From NCBI GenBank assembly GCA_033398695.1, contig CM065804.1, forward strand, positions 41,121,501-41,185,500: 64,000 nt of DNA. The letters run 5' to 3'. Both the position numbers and the translations under genes were made by a program. The stretch's first letter is position 1; each line of letters opens with the position of its first letter. The stretch is from Orobanche coerulescens (lineage: Eukaryota > Streptophyta > Magnoliopsida > Lamiales > Orobanchaceae). Below, piece by piece: positions 23,241 through 34,989 of the stretch. The notes below the pieces were generated by a model. That model made no database searches and was not told where the DNA came from. It worked only from the letters and a program-made list of their open reading frames with translations.

Positions 23241-23261
23241 CAATCCCCGGCAATGGCACCA
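23241..23261 (-). other. Primer-binding site of Athila C, tRNA-Asp type
   Basis: The minus strand reads TGGTGCCATTGCCGGGGATT, close to the TGGCGCCGTTGCCGGGGAT site used by Athila elements, five bases from the LTR end. Confidence 0.85.
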
Positions 23262-23266
23262 AAATT

Positions 23267-24572
23267 TGATCGACAAAAACTTATCCTAAAAATAGGAGTT
23301 TTTGAGTCGCTCGCAGATATATACGAGGTAGAAGTAGTTTGTGGTAAGTTCTACCAAGGTCTTTTCTCTCGAGGATTGCTCAGCAGGGCTTCGTGTAATA
23401 TTTTGTATAGATTGCAAGAAATAAATACTAAAATATTCTCAAATATATTTTTTGGTTTTTAAATGAACTAAATTAAAATGCACTATTTTAATTTAAACTA
23501 TTTTTAGTAAGACTATTTTTAGTAAGACTATTTTTAATAAAACTATTTTTATACTAGACTATTTTTAATGAGACTATTTTTAGTAAGATTATTTTTAACT
23601 AGTGAAAATGAACAGAATTAAAATGAGTTGGGAATTTATAAAATCTAGGGGATTACGGCTTCATTAAATTAGGTTTTTAATTAAGTATCGGAATTGATTT
23701 ACACGGATATAAAAGAAAAATGAATGTTTTTCGAGTAACTAACTTTTCACCTCATAACTTTCGTATTCAAAGGTGTCTTAATCACTTTCGCAATCTTAAG
23801 ATGTTGATAACAAGATTAACACTTGATAGATTGAAAAGATATGTTTCCAATTCACTCAACAATCAATCAAGGAGGTTTCATTAGTAGAAATAGGATATGA
23901 TCAATCTCTATTTAAACCAATTAGTCCTTTATAATCAAAATAGTGTAAATCAATTAAATACTCAATATATAACCTAATAGAAATCCCCCTTCCCCTAGGA
24001 AGAAAGATTAGCTACTCATAGGTTTATATAAACTAAAATTATAATAGAAATAATTGATATACATAATATATATATATAAACTTTTAATTACTAGAACTTA
24101 ATGACAATAGATAAAACTTATTTGAATATGATGAATCAAAGTGCAAGAAACAAACTTCAAAATATAACTTCAAACTTGTTTAAAGGTTACAAGCTTACAA
24201 AAATTGAAAGTAAAATACTAAGTGCTTATTGATCAAGCACTTTTCAATTACAAACTAAATAAAAGAAAAACTTTAAACTAAAAATGAAATACAAAGTAAA
24301 GTGAGAGTTCAAAGGAGAAATATCTTGCTAAAAGAAAGGAGTGTTTCTTTGCAAGAAGAGGAGATGCTTTTGCAATGGATGAAGATGTCCTTTTATAGGT
24401 GATTTTCAAGAATACAATTGATTATTTAATTTGGGGCATCTTTGACAAGTCTTTGGTGTTTGATTCACACTTGATCTTCCTTGCATGTCTTGATTTTCAG
24501 ATCATTGACTTATTTCATAGTTGTTGAGCTCACAAGATGCTAAATGTAGAAAATTCCACAAATATCAGCCTG
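23267..24572 (-). repeat. 5' LTR of Athila C, proximal part
   Basis: Matches 12436-13751 nearly base for base, apart from a shorter AT dinucleotide run. It is cut at 24572 by Tekay D and resumes at 34583. Confidence 0.93.
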
Positions 24573-26887
24573 TATCACTGTTATTTCATCATTCAACCCG
24601 GTTGGATAGTCGGGCCGAGCGTATCATCTTTGTCATCTTCATGGTGGACTGTGTGTGAGGAGTAGCTCACGCTACGTACTCTCTTTAGCGCGTGCTAATT
24701 GAGTACAGGTATCGCACGCTACCACTGAGTATTAGCGCACGCTAATGTTGTCCTGGCTGCAGTCCAGAAGGCACTGGACTGCAGGTGAGTTATAAGTAGC
24801 GCACGCTACGAATGGTAAGTAGCGCGCGCTAGTACGCCGGAGTAGCGCACGTTATGCAGTCGGTATAGCGCGCGCTAAGGTCGATTCAGGTTGAGTCCAG
24901 TGGCTACTGGAATGCATCGGATTAATTCATAGCGCACGTTATGAGTGGTTTTTAGCGTACGCAATCGATATTGTAGCGCACGCTAAATATTGATTGTAGC
25001 GCACGCTACCGAGATCAGATCAGAGGACAGAAGGTTTCTGGACTCCAGTTCTGGGCATCAGATAATTCGTTAGAGCACGCTAACATTTGGGGTTAGCGCA
25101 CGCCAATTGTACATCCATAGCGCACGCTACCAAAGGTACGTAGCGCGCGCTACCGTTGTCAGACAGTGGGTACTGGACTACCCAAAATACCCGTTAGCGC
25201 ACGCTAAGCATAGGGGGCTAGCGCGCGCTAAACTGGAATCACTATAAATTGGAAGTTATCCCAGATTTCGGCATTTGTCATTTCTTCACTTTCTCTCTTC
25301 GGTTCCGGGCGATTTGGAGCGATTTGAAGAGTATTCTTCGAGGTGTAATCATCAATCATTATCTTCAAGTCTTTGAGTTGGATTAATCATCACTTCATCA
25401 TCTGCAAAACATCAAATCAAAGGTATTAATCTCTTGGATCTAGAATTTCGGATTTTTGGGTTTTTCCTTCCGATTTCTTCGTATAAGCTTGGATTGTTGT
25501 TGAAATATGTTAGATATGGATTATCTACCTTGGATAAATATGTTCCTACGGATTTAATGACTATTTTGGGGATTTATTTCAAGAACCCTTGGGGTTGACT
25601 TCGGTTAATTTGGGGATTTCCGATTGATGTTGTTGTAATCTTGAATTGTGGATTCCTATTGGATTATTGATGCCATTGATATTGTTTTGCTGGTTTGAAT
25701 CAATCATTTGAAAGTTGGTTTCGATAATTTGGGTTTTGGTTGTAACCAACAGGAACGATATTTTCAACGTATTCGTTAGAGTGCACCTACGAGTTTGGAT
25801 ATTGTTGTATCGACGTTTGAGTTGGTTATAATCGTGTTTGATGCGTGTATTGATCGAATTATTGGTAATTATGTTATTCAAGGTTGTTCGAGCGACCGAC
25901 TCTTCATTTAGGACATTGTTCGTGGACGGACATTCTTCACCGGTTGTGTAAGTTAATTCTTACTCAGTTAAAAGGATATTCATTCCTTTTGTGGTTGTTC
26001 ATTCATAATCGTAATTCATTCATAAGGTACTAACCATTTTAAAACTTGTAATTGTCACTTAATTACTTCATTCACGAGGAACGACGGTTCCACTCATTTC
26101 ATTGAGCTATCATTCATTTCACCATCATATCATCTTGGTGAGTCGTTATTCATTTTCGATGTCACTTTTGTTATATCGTGGCATTCCGGGTCATACTGGC
26201 GTGCCGGTTGGTATGTGTAGGATTTTCATGTCGGGCACATTTAAGTCGTGTGTTGGTTGGTGGCCTCACATTGGACTGTGCACACGAGTTGATGGCTGCG
26301 TGAGACTGATTAGGTACAAGACCACACGTGTATTCGATCGATACTCGTTGGTGGCTTGTGCACGGACACATTTCCATCCCGGACGTAGTGTGGCGCCATT
26401 CATTTGACCCATACTATTAGTTGATTCATATAGCATGTTTGATTGCGTATGTTTCGACAGGATTGTGTATATTCAACTCTTGAGGATTGTTGTTCTGTGT
26501 AACTGACCCCGTTGGGCGATATTGTTTTTCAGGTCATGGCAAGGCGAAAGCACGGGGAGAGCACGTTGACGGCGAGGAGTCCCAATGATACTAGAAGGGG
26601 GCCCCAGTCTTTTCAGTCATTTATGTTTCCTTCATCTATTCCGCTGCTGACATTCCGTTTGAATACTCATTTCACTCAGTATAGTATATTTTATCTCCAT
26701 ATGAAATATACATGTATTCTGTATTATCCTGGATGTGTTGTATGAAACTCCTCATCGGAGTAATTATTGTTGTAATGTGGTTCGGTACTACATTTACCCT
26801 GTGTAATTCATTCATTTTCATTCGCCTAGTGGGTCCCAGTCGGGGGTCCACGGCACTGTAATATCCGCCTAGTTTGGGGGTGTTACA
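24573..26887 (+). repeat. 5' LTR of Tekay D (5'-truncated)
   Basis: Starts within the LTR (TATCACTGTTATTTC, equivalent to about 32274 in the 3' LTR) and ends GGGGGTGTTACA. About 18 TAGCGCACGCTA/TAGCGCGCGCTA motifs lie between 24666 and 25232. A perfect 11-bp inverted repeat, CTGCAGTCCAG, with a 6-base loop lies at 24757-24784. The array is followed by CACTATAAATTGG (about 25240), a likely TATA box. Short open frames here recur in the other LTR and are not genes. Confidence 0.93.
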
Positions 26888-26891
26888 GAGT

Positions 26892-26904
26892 TGGTATCGG
26901 AGCG
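26892..26904 (+). other. Primer-binding site of Tekay D
   Basis: TGGTATCGGAGCG, four bases after the LTR. It is one mismatch from the initiator tRNA-Met site TGGTATCAGAGC. Confidence 0.82.
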
Positions 26905-27378
26905 TGGTTTTGAATACTACCTTCCGAGTCATGTCTCATTTGAAATCATCGTCATCGGAATAGTATCAATGGACTTTCGCGTCACGTGTGACCTGTGCAA
27001 ATGCCGTGCCAATCAGACCAAGAATTGTAAGATTTCTAACGCCACGGTATAATTTCTGCCAATAATCATTCATTCATAATTTATCAGTTAACAATCCTCA
27101 AACATCATTTTCATTTTGACCAGGACAGTCATGTTAACTCATTAATCACTCAATTCATTTCATTACTCAGTTGTTGATCTGGAAGATCATATCATTAATC
27201 TTGTTAACTTGTTCAAGATAATCATTTCAATAATTTCATCGGATAATCATGTCACCTCAGTTAATCATTCATGTAATCACTGTGTTAGAGCGTATGCTCA
27301 TTTTCATCATCTCATGTCATAGTCATAATGTGATATTCATGCGAGAGATATAATCATCATGTGACTTTCCACTTCAAT
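26905..27378 (+). other. Tekay D leader
   Basis: Non-coding leader between the primer-binding site and gag, rich in ATTCATTCA-type repeats. No gene seen. Confidence 0.7.
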
Positions 27379-28709
27379 ATGGAAAGAGCTGGCAGAGGAC
27401 GTGGGGGAAGAGGCCGTGGTGCAGGCCGAAACCCGAGAACTCGTGTGAAAACACGTGCGAATGCCAGGAATAATGCTAACTCATCGAGTAGTGACGCTGC
27501 CACTCATTCACCTGGACGCGATCATTCACTATCAGGGAGTCGTACCCGGGACACAGCTCAGTCAGAGGGTGTTCGAGTTGACCCACTCGCTTTTATGCAG
27601 GGCATGATGGCCCAAATGACTCAGATGGCACAACTAATGGAGGCGATGCATAACTCCACTACTCAAAATCAACAGGCTCCTCCGCCGCCACATCAGAGGC
27701 AAGAGAGGGGTGTAAGCAGCATCATTGGCGATATCTCTTGCCAGCGACCACCTACCTTCGAGGGCTCATCTGAGCCGGCAGATATTGTTCATTGGCTTGA
27801 GCATTTCGAGAAGATATTTGCGATGGTGGATTGCCCTGAAGGGCATAAAGTTTCAGTTGCGGCCTACTATCTTGGGAAGAGCGCTCATTCATGGTGGTTA
27901 TCGTTGAAGCCCACAGACGGATCATGTACTTGGGATCAGTTCAAAACTCTCATGATGGAGAGGTATTATCCGGCCCCACTCAGGGAGTCCAAGTTGTTGG
28001 AATTACTCACTCCCGACCTTTCGGCGGATGATGATGTTCTTGCCATCGCCGAAAAATTTCAGGAACTTCTTCCGTTCGCCTCATCTATCATTCACTCTGA
28101 GGCGGACAAGATTAAGTATTTTAGCAAGAGGCTGAAACCCCGTATGAGACTACAGTTGCTTAATCATAATTGCACCACGTTGGCCGAATTCATTGAGAAA
28201 GCTCTTACCTATGAGCTTACTGCTAAGGAGATTGCTAAGCAGCAACCTTCATCTTCTAGCAAGAAGTCCAAGAACCGTAATCAGTCTGACGGAAGTCAGG
28301 CCACTTTCAAGAAACCACGTGCGGGCTCTACCTTTTCTGAGCGACCTCCTATGGCGCCTAAACCCGCGGAATCTCAGTCTCGAGCGGCGCCTGGCCACAC
28401 TGTTTCAACTGTGAAGAACAGGTCATTTCGGCACCAAATGTCCGGGCGATCATCACGTGCCACAACTGTGGTATTGCTGGGCATAGGGCCCGTTTTTGCC
28501 GAAGGGACTCTAAACCCACTCCGGCGTCATCTCAGGCCCCAGGTCATTCGGCGGTGCAGAATCAGGCCACTCAGTCAGCGTCGTTCAAGACGACAGGAGC
28601 TAAAAGCGGAGCCAAGAGATATCAGACGGGAGCGTCCGGTTCGGGGGCCGGCAAGCCCCGAATTTATGTGATGAAGAAGACCGACGATCCAAAGGCCCAG
28701 ATGATCTGA
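27379..28709 (+). pseudogene. Tekay D gag, frameshifted before the zinc knuckle
   Basis: Capsid/nucleocapsid. The ATG at 27379 starts MERAGRGRGGRGRGAGRN, the Arg/Gly-rich N terminus usual for Tekay gag. The retrotrans_gag domain (GSSEPADIVHWLEHFEKIF, KVSVAAYYLGKSAHSWW, WDQFKTLMMERYYP, FSKRLKPRMRLQL) spans about 27760-28160. Near 28390 the frame shifts. In the new frame the nucleocapsid reads CHNCGIAGHRARFC (CX2CX4HX4C, intact) at about 28460-28500. A TGA at 28707-28709 ends it just before protease in the same frame. Confidence 0.88.
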
Positions 28710-31700
28710 GGTACACTCGATATTCTATCACAACCTGTGTGTACCCTTTTTGATACTGGTGCATCGCATTCATTCATTTCCGAGTCATGCTTGAGTAGAC
28801 TACGTCTGGGTAGTGCTACTAGTTGTGAACCTTATGTCATTGGTCTACCTGACGGTAGAAGAATTATCGGAAATCGTGAGATTCAAAATTGTCTGATTCA
28901 GCTTCATGGCCGTGTATGGCTAGCAGACCTAATCGTGGTAGATTTACCGAGGGACGACGTCATTCTGGGTATTGATTGGATGGATCGTCACGATGCCATC
29001 ATTAGTGTCCGTAAGCGTATGGTCACTATCATTTCAGACGATGGGGTTGAATGTGTTTTTCAGGGAGGTAATCCCGGCTGTTCTGGTAAAGTCATTAACT
29101 TAATGAAAGCAGTGAAATTACTCAGTCAGGGGTGTGTTGGTTATTGGTGCTATATGACCAAAACCGAGAAATCGCCAGTAATGTTGACGGATATTCCGGT
29201 AGTGAGGGAATATGCCGATGTTTTTCCAGACGAGTTACCTGGTTTGCCTCCACAGAGAGATGTGGAATTCACGATTGAGTTGGAGCCCGGTACGTCCCCG
29301 ATATCGAAGGCACCGTACCGGATGGCCCCGACCGAAATGCAGGAATTAAAGAACCAACTTGAGGAGTTGTTCGAGAAAGGTTATATCCGACCGAGTGCGT
29401 CCCCGTGGGGAGCACCAGTTTTATTTGTCAAGAAGAAGGATGGTTCGTTCCGCTTGTGTATTGATTATCGAGAATTGAACCGGGTGACGATCAAGAATAA
29501 ATATCCTCTACCCCGTATCGATTATCTTTTAGATCAACTTCAGGGAGCTTCAGTATTTTCCAAGATCGACTTAAGATATGGATATCATCAGTTGCGGATT
29601 CGAGAGTCGGATATCGCGAGAACGGCGTTTCGAACACGCTATGGTCATTATGAATTCGTGGTAATGCCGTTTGGATTAACTAATGCACCTGCGGTATTCA
29701 TGGAGTTAATGAATCGGGTTTTCATCGACTTTTTGGATCAATTTGTGGTTGTCTTCATTGATGACATTTTGATTTATTCTCGTGACCGGGAGGAACACGA
29801 GTTTCACCTTCATCAGGTTCTCGACGTGTTGAGATGAGAGAAACTTTATGGGAAGTTTTCCAAATGTGAGTTCTGGATGTCCGAAGTGACATTTCTCGGA
29901 CATGTAATTTCATCAGACGGAGTTCGTGTCGACCCTCAAAAGACGGAGGCTATTCGAGATTGGCTACCTCCGAAGAATGTTAAGGAGATCCGGAGCTTTC
30001 TCGGATTAGCCGGTTATTATCGGCGGTTTGTTGAAGGATTTTCTAAAATCGCTCAACCCATGACGAATATTTTATGGAAAGATAAGAAATACACGTGGTC
30101 CGACGCGTGTCAACAGAGTTTTGAGGAACTCAAGAGCCGGTTAACTTCAGCACCTGTTCTTTCCTTGCCGCAAGGGACGGAAGGATTTGTGGTTTATAGT
30201 GATGCATCCGGGTAGGGTCTCGGATGTGTGCTCATGCAGAATGGGAAGGTTATTGCCTATGCTTCACGACAATTGAGACCTTACGAGGTTAATTATCTGA
30301 CCCACGACCTGGAGTTAGCAGCCGTGGTTTTTGCATTGAAGATTTGGCGTCATTATGTATATGGCGTTACCTGTCAGATTTTCACCGATCACAAGAGTTT
30401 AAAGTATATATTTACTCAGAAGGAGTTAAATATGCGACAGAGACGGTGGTTGGAACTAATCAAAGATTACGATATCGAGATCCTTTACCACCCGGGCAAG
30501 GCGAATGTTGTCGCCGACGCCTTGAGTCGTAAGTCCGTTCAGGAGCAGATGCTTGCTCGTTTAACAGTTCAGAAGGAGCTTCAGCAGGAATTCCTTAGAC
30601 CCGAGATCGAGGTCTGGCTTCAGCGAGTTCAGGGACAGGTTTGTATGTTAGAGATTTCATCGTCACTTGAGGAGGCAATCAGAGAGAAGCAGGTTTCAGA
30701 CCCTTCATTGTTGCGCATCCGTGAGGATGTGGCTCAGGGGAAATCCCCTGGATTCGTGGTCCACGAGGATGGACTTTTGAGATTTAAGAATCGGTTGTGC
30801 GTACTGGCGAATGACGAGTTGAAAAACTCGATTTTGAGAGAAGCTCATGCTACCCCTTATTCTGTTCATCCGGGGTCTAGCAAGATGTACAAGGACTTGA
30901 AAAATAATTACTGGTGGAGTATTATGAAGCGAGAAGTCGCAGAATTTGTTTCGAGATGCTTAACCTATCAGCAAGTCAAGATAGAACATCAGCGACTGGC
31001 GGGTATGCTGAAACCTCTTCCTATTCCAGAATGGAAGTGGGAGGATATTTCAATGGACTTCATCACGAGTTTGCCGACGAGTCGTCGTGGCATGAACACA
31101 ATCTGGGTAATTGTGGATCGCTTAACTAAATCAGCTCATTTCCTTGAGATTAAGGATACGTGGGGTCCCGAGAGACTTGTCCAGTTATTTATCAAAGAGA
31201 TAGTAAGGTTGCACGGTACTCCTAAAAGTATCGTTTCCGATCGTGACGGACGATTCGTGTCTCATTTTTAGAAATCAGTTCATCGTGCTCTGGGAACTCA
31301 GCTTAATCTCAGTACAACTTTTCATCCTCAGTCCGACGGACAATCAGAGAGGACTATTCAGACTTTGGAGGACATGTTGAGGGCATGTGTCCTCGATTGG
31401 AAAGATGATTGGGAAGCCCCACTACCGTTGATCGAGTTCACGTACAATAATAGTTGGAATTCTTCGATTAAGATGGCACCTTACGAGGCCTTGTACGGTC
31501 GTCGTTGTCGATCTCCTTTGTGTTGGGATGACTTATCAGAATCAATCGGCACCGAGCCCGATATGCTTATAGCCGCCCGTGAGAAGGTAGCTTTGATCAG
31601 GAGTCGTTTGTTGACCGCTCGAGTCGGCGAAATCATATGCAGATAATCGTCGTCGACCATTAGAGTTCGAGACGGGTGACCATGTTTTGGTCAAGGTATC

Positions 31701-32093
31701 CCCGAGTCGTGGTATCTTCCGTTTTGGGAAGAGGGGAAAGTTGAGTCCGAGATTCATTGGACCGTTTGAGATTTTGGATCGAGTAGGCGAGCTAGCTTAT
31801 CGATTGGCCTTACCTCCGGCATTGAGCCGAATTCATAATGTGTTTCACGTATCTCAGTTACGGAAGTATGTTGCCGACCCGAGTCACATACTTCAATTGA
31901 CGAAATCGAGATCGCCGATGATCATTCATATGAGGAGCGCCCTATACGAGTTTTAGAGCGGCGAATCAAACAGTTGAGAAACAAGACGATTCCTTTGGTA
32001 AAAATTCAGTGGTCCAGACACGGAGTCGAAGAGGCTACTTGGGAAACCGAGGATAGTATGTGGGAGAGTTATCCCAAATTATTTGACCCTTAG
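28710..32093 (+). pseudogene. Tekay D protease-RT-RNase H-integrase-chromodomain, broken
   Basis: Protease [12 protein letters not shown] is intact at about 28745-28780. RT has [26 protein letters not shown] and catalytic [10 protein letters not shown] (29400-29790). Stops follow at 29835 (TGA), 30213 (TAG, in the RNase H start YSDASG) and 31269 (TAG, in integrase after VSHF). RNase H ([19 protein letters not shown]) is near 30390. The integrase zinc region shows [12 protein letters not shown], with Tyr for the second Cys (30960-30990). The core has [14 protein letters not shown] and [11 protein letters not shown] frameshift near 31630 precedes the C-terminal domain, and another near 31905 precedes the chromodomain-like end (LVKIQWSRHGVEEATWETE), stop 32091-32093. 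Inactive although the LTRs are young. Confidence 0.92.
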
Positions 32094-32126
32094 TATCGGG
32101 GATGAAACTCTTTTAAGGGGGGTGTA
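32094..32126 (+). other. Polypurine tract region of Tekay D
   Basis: GATGAAACTC then TTTTAAGGGGGGTGTA before the LTR start TGTAATACCC. The conserved GGGACGAAAC block of Tekay elements reads GGGGATGAAAC here. Confidence 0.75.
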
Positions 32127-34582
32127 TGTAATACCCAGTTGTAATCCAGTCATTATCGTTCAGTATTTATCATTCAGTATTGTCACTCAGTAATTTTTTC
32201 ACTCATTATTGATCATTCATCGTTTATTTCATTCATTGTATTCACCATTCGGAGTTTATTGGTATCGCGTATCAGTGTTATTTCATCATTCAACCCGGTT
32301 GGATAATCGGGCCGAGCGTATCATCTTTGTCATCTTCATGGTGGACTGTGTGTGAGGAGTAGCGCACGCTACGTACTCTCTTTAGCGCGCGCTAATTGAG
32401 TACAGGTAGCGCACGCTACCACTCAGCATTAGCGCACGCTAATGTTGTCCTGGCTGCAGTGCAGAAGGCACTGGACTGCAGGTGAGTTATAAGTAGCGCA
32501 CGCTACGAATGGTAAGTACCGCGCGCTAGTAGGCCGGAGTAGCACACGCTATGCAGTCGGTATAGGGCGCGGTAAGGTCGAATCAGGTTGAGTCTAGTGG
32601 CTACTGGACTGCATCAAATTAATTCATAGCGCACGCTATGAGTGGTTTTTAGCGTACGCAATCGATATTGTAGCGCACGCTAAATATTGATTTTAGCGCA
32701 CGCTACCGAGATCAGATCAGAGGACAGAAGGTTTCTGGACTCCAGTTCTGGGCATCAGATAATTCGTTAGCGCACGCTAACATTTGGGGTTAGCGCACGC
32801 CAATTGTACATCCATAGCGCACGCTACCAAAGGTACGTAGTGCGCGCTACCGTTGTCGGACAGTGGGTACTGGACTACCCAAAATACCCGTTAGCGCACG
32901 CTAAGCATAGGGGGCTAGCGCGCGCTAAACTGGAATCACTATAAATTGGACAGTTATCCTAGATTTCGGCATTTGTCATTTCTTCACTTTCTCTCTTCGG
33001 TTCCGGGCGATTTGGAGCGATTTGAAGAGTATTCTTCGAGGTGTAATCATCAATCATCATCTTCAAGTCTTTGAGTTGGATTAATCATCACTTCATCATC
33101 TCCAAAACATCAAATCAAAGGTATTAATCTCTTGGATCTAGAATTTCGGATTTTGGGTTTTTCCTTCCGATTTCTTCGTATAAGCTTGGATTGTTGTTGG
33201 AATATGTTAGATATGGATTATCTACCTTGGATAAATATGTTCCTACGGATTTAATGACTATTTTGGGGATTTATTTCAAGAACCCTTGGGGTTGACTTCG
33301 GTTAATTTGGGGATTTCCGATTGATGTTGTAATCTTGAATTGTGGATTCCTATTGGATTATTGATGCCATTGATATTATTTTGCTGGTTTGAATCAATCA
33401 TTTGAAAGTTGGTTTCGATAATTTGGGTTTTGGTTGTAACCAACGGGAAGGATATTTTCAACGTATTCGTTAGAGTGCACCTACGAGTTTGGATATTGTT
33501 GTATCGACGTTTGAGTTGGTTATAATCGTGTTTGATGCGTGTATTGATCGAATTATTGGTAATTGTGTTATTCAAGGTTGTTCGAGCGACCGACTCTTCA
33601 TTTAGGACGTTGTTCGTGGACGGACATTCTTCACCGGTTGTGTAAGTTAATTCTTACTCAGTTAAAAGGATATTCATTCCTTTTGTGGTTGTTCATTCAT
33701 AATCGTAATTCATTCATAAGGTACTAACCGTTTTAAAACTTGTAATTGTCACTTAATTACTTCATTCACGAGGAACGACGGTTCCACTCATTTCATTGAG
33801 CTATCATTCATTTCACCATCATATCATCTTGGTGAGTCGTTATTCATTTTCGATGTCACTTTTGGTATATCGTGGCATTCCGGGTCATACTGGCGTGCCG
33901 GTTGGTATGTGTAGGATTTTCATGTCGGGCACATTTAAGTCGTGTGTTGGTTGGTGGCCTCACATTGGACTGTGCACACGAGTTGATGGCTGCGTGAGAC
34001 TGATTAGGTACAAGACCACACGTGTATTCGATCGATACTCGTTGGTGGCTTGTGCACGGACACATTTCCATCCCGGACGTAGTGTGGTGCCATTCATTTG
34101 AGCCGTACTATTAGTTGATTCATATAGCATGTTTGATTGCGTATGTTTCGACAGGATTGTGTATATTCAACTCTTGAGGATTGTTGTTCTGTGTAACTGA
34201 CTCCGTTGGGGGATATTGTTTTTCAGGTCATGGCAAGGCGAAAGCACGGGGAGAGCACGTTGACGGCGAGGAGTCCCAATGATACTAGAAGGGGGCCCCA
34301 GTCTTTTCAGTCATTTATGTTTCCTTCATCTATTCCGCTGCTGACATTCCGTTTGAATACTCATTTCACTCAGTGTAGTATATTTTATCTCCATATGAAA
34401 TATACATGTATTCTGTATTATCGTGGATGTGTTGTATGAAACTCCTCATCGGAGTAATTATTGTTGTAATGTGGTTCGGTACTACATTTACCCTGTGTAA
34501 TTCATTCATTTTTCATTCGCCTAGTGGGTCCCAGTCGGGGGTCCACGGCACAGTAATATCCACCTAGTTTGGGGGTGTTACA
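32127..34582 (+). repeat. 3' LTR of Tekay D
   Basis: 2456 bp, TGTAATACCC to GGTGTTACA. It carries the TAGCGCACGCTA array at about 32355-32930. Copies with symmetric flanks occur at 32405-32420, 32427-32444, 32625-32640 and 32766-32781. Confidence 0.94.
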
Positions 34583-34989
34583 AAAACGGCGATGAAAAAT
34601 GGCCCAGTTTGCCCCGTGTTGTGCGCCGTTTTGTGGTGACTCGGTCTCTTCCGGAATACGCGCGAGGACACGGCACTAAATGCCGGCCGTGTGTGAAACG
34701 GCCCAAGACACGGCCCTTGTTGCGCCGTATGTGAAACGGCCTACATAACACGGTCCATTTTGCGCCGTGTTGTATGGTCGTTTTTCCTTGAAAAAATTCC
34801 CGTCGTTTGAATTTGATCTTGTTTTCCGTCCTTTTTGATGCTTCATGTCAGTAATCTGTAAAATAACCATTTTTAGCTCATGTTTGGACATATCTGTAAA
34901 ATATGTATTTTTAATCACAAATCAGTACGATTATGCCCGTAAAAGGAATATTTTGTATATGAATTTTTAGATCAATTATGCACTAATCA
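34583..34989 (-). repeat. 5' LTR of Athila C, distal part
   Basis: 407 bp matching 13752-14158. It has the ACACGGC/GCCGTGT cluster at 34600-34770 and ends TGCACTAATCA, followed by the target duplication aatcc (34990-34994). Confidence 0.93.

Larger units (their letters stand above)
24572..34582 (+). mobile_element. Tekay-type Ty3/gypsy element D
   Basis: Plus-strand chromovirus-like element inserted in the Athila C 5' LTR. Its 3' LTR is complete (32127-34582). The 5' LTR lacks the first roughly 150 bp. The right flank is aaaac (34583-34587), but its expected partner on the left is missing, so a small deletion removed the left LTR tip and the target duplication. The LTRs are otherwise almost identical, so insertion is recent. 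Gag and pol carry several stops and frameshifts. Confidence 0.92.
12436..34989 (-). mobile_element. Athila-type Ty3/gypsy element C (with Tekay D nested in its 5' LTR)
   Basis: Minus-strand element with a 3' LTR at 12436-14158 and a 5' LTR at 23267-24572 plus 34583-34989, flanked by the perfect 5-bp duplication aatcc. Without nested element D it is about 12.5 kb. Transcription order: 5' LTR, a tRNA-Asp-type primer-binding site, gag, protease-RT-RNase H-integrase, a downstream ORF, a polypurine tract and the 3' LTR. The primer site, RT sequence and downstream ORF fit the Athila lineage. The LTRs are nearly identical (the two 407-bp distal segments have the same length), so the insertion is young, yet gag and pol contain breaks. 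Confidence 0.93.

Noticed and set aside
26102..34101. Matching 101-codon frames at 26102-26407 and 33796-34101
   Set aside because: They match only because they lie at the same place in the two LTRs of element D. No domain or coding bias was seen.
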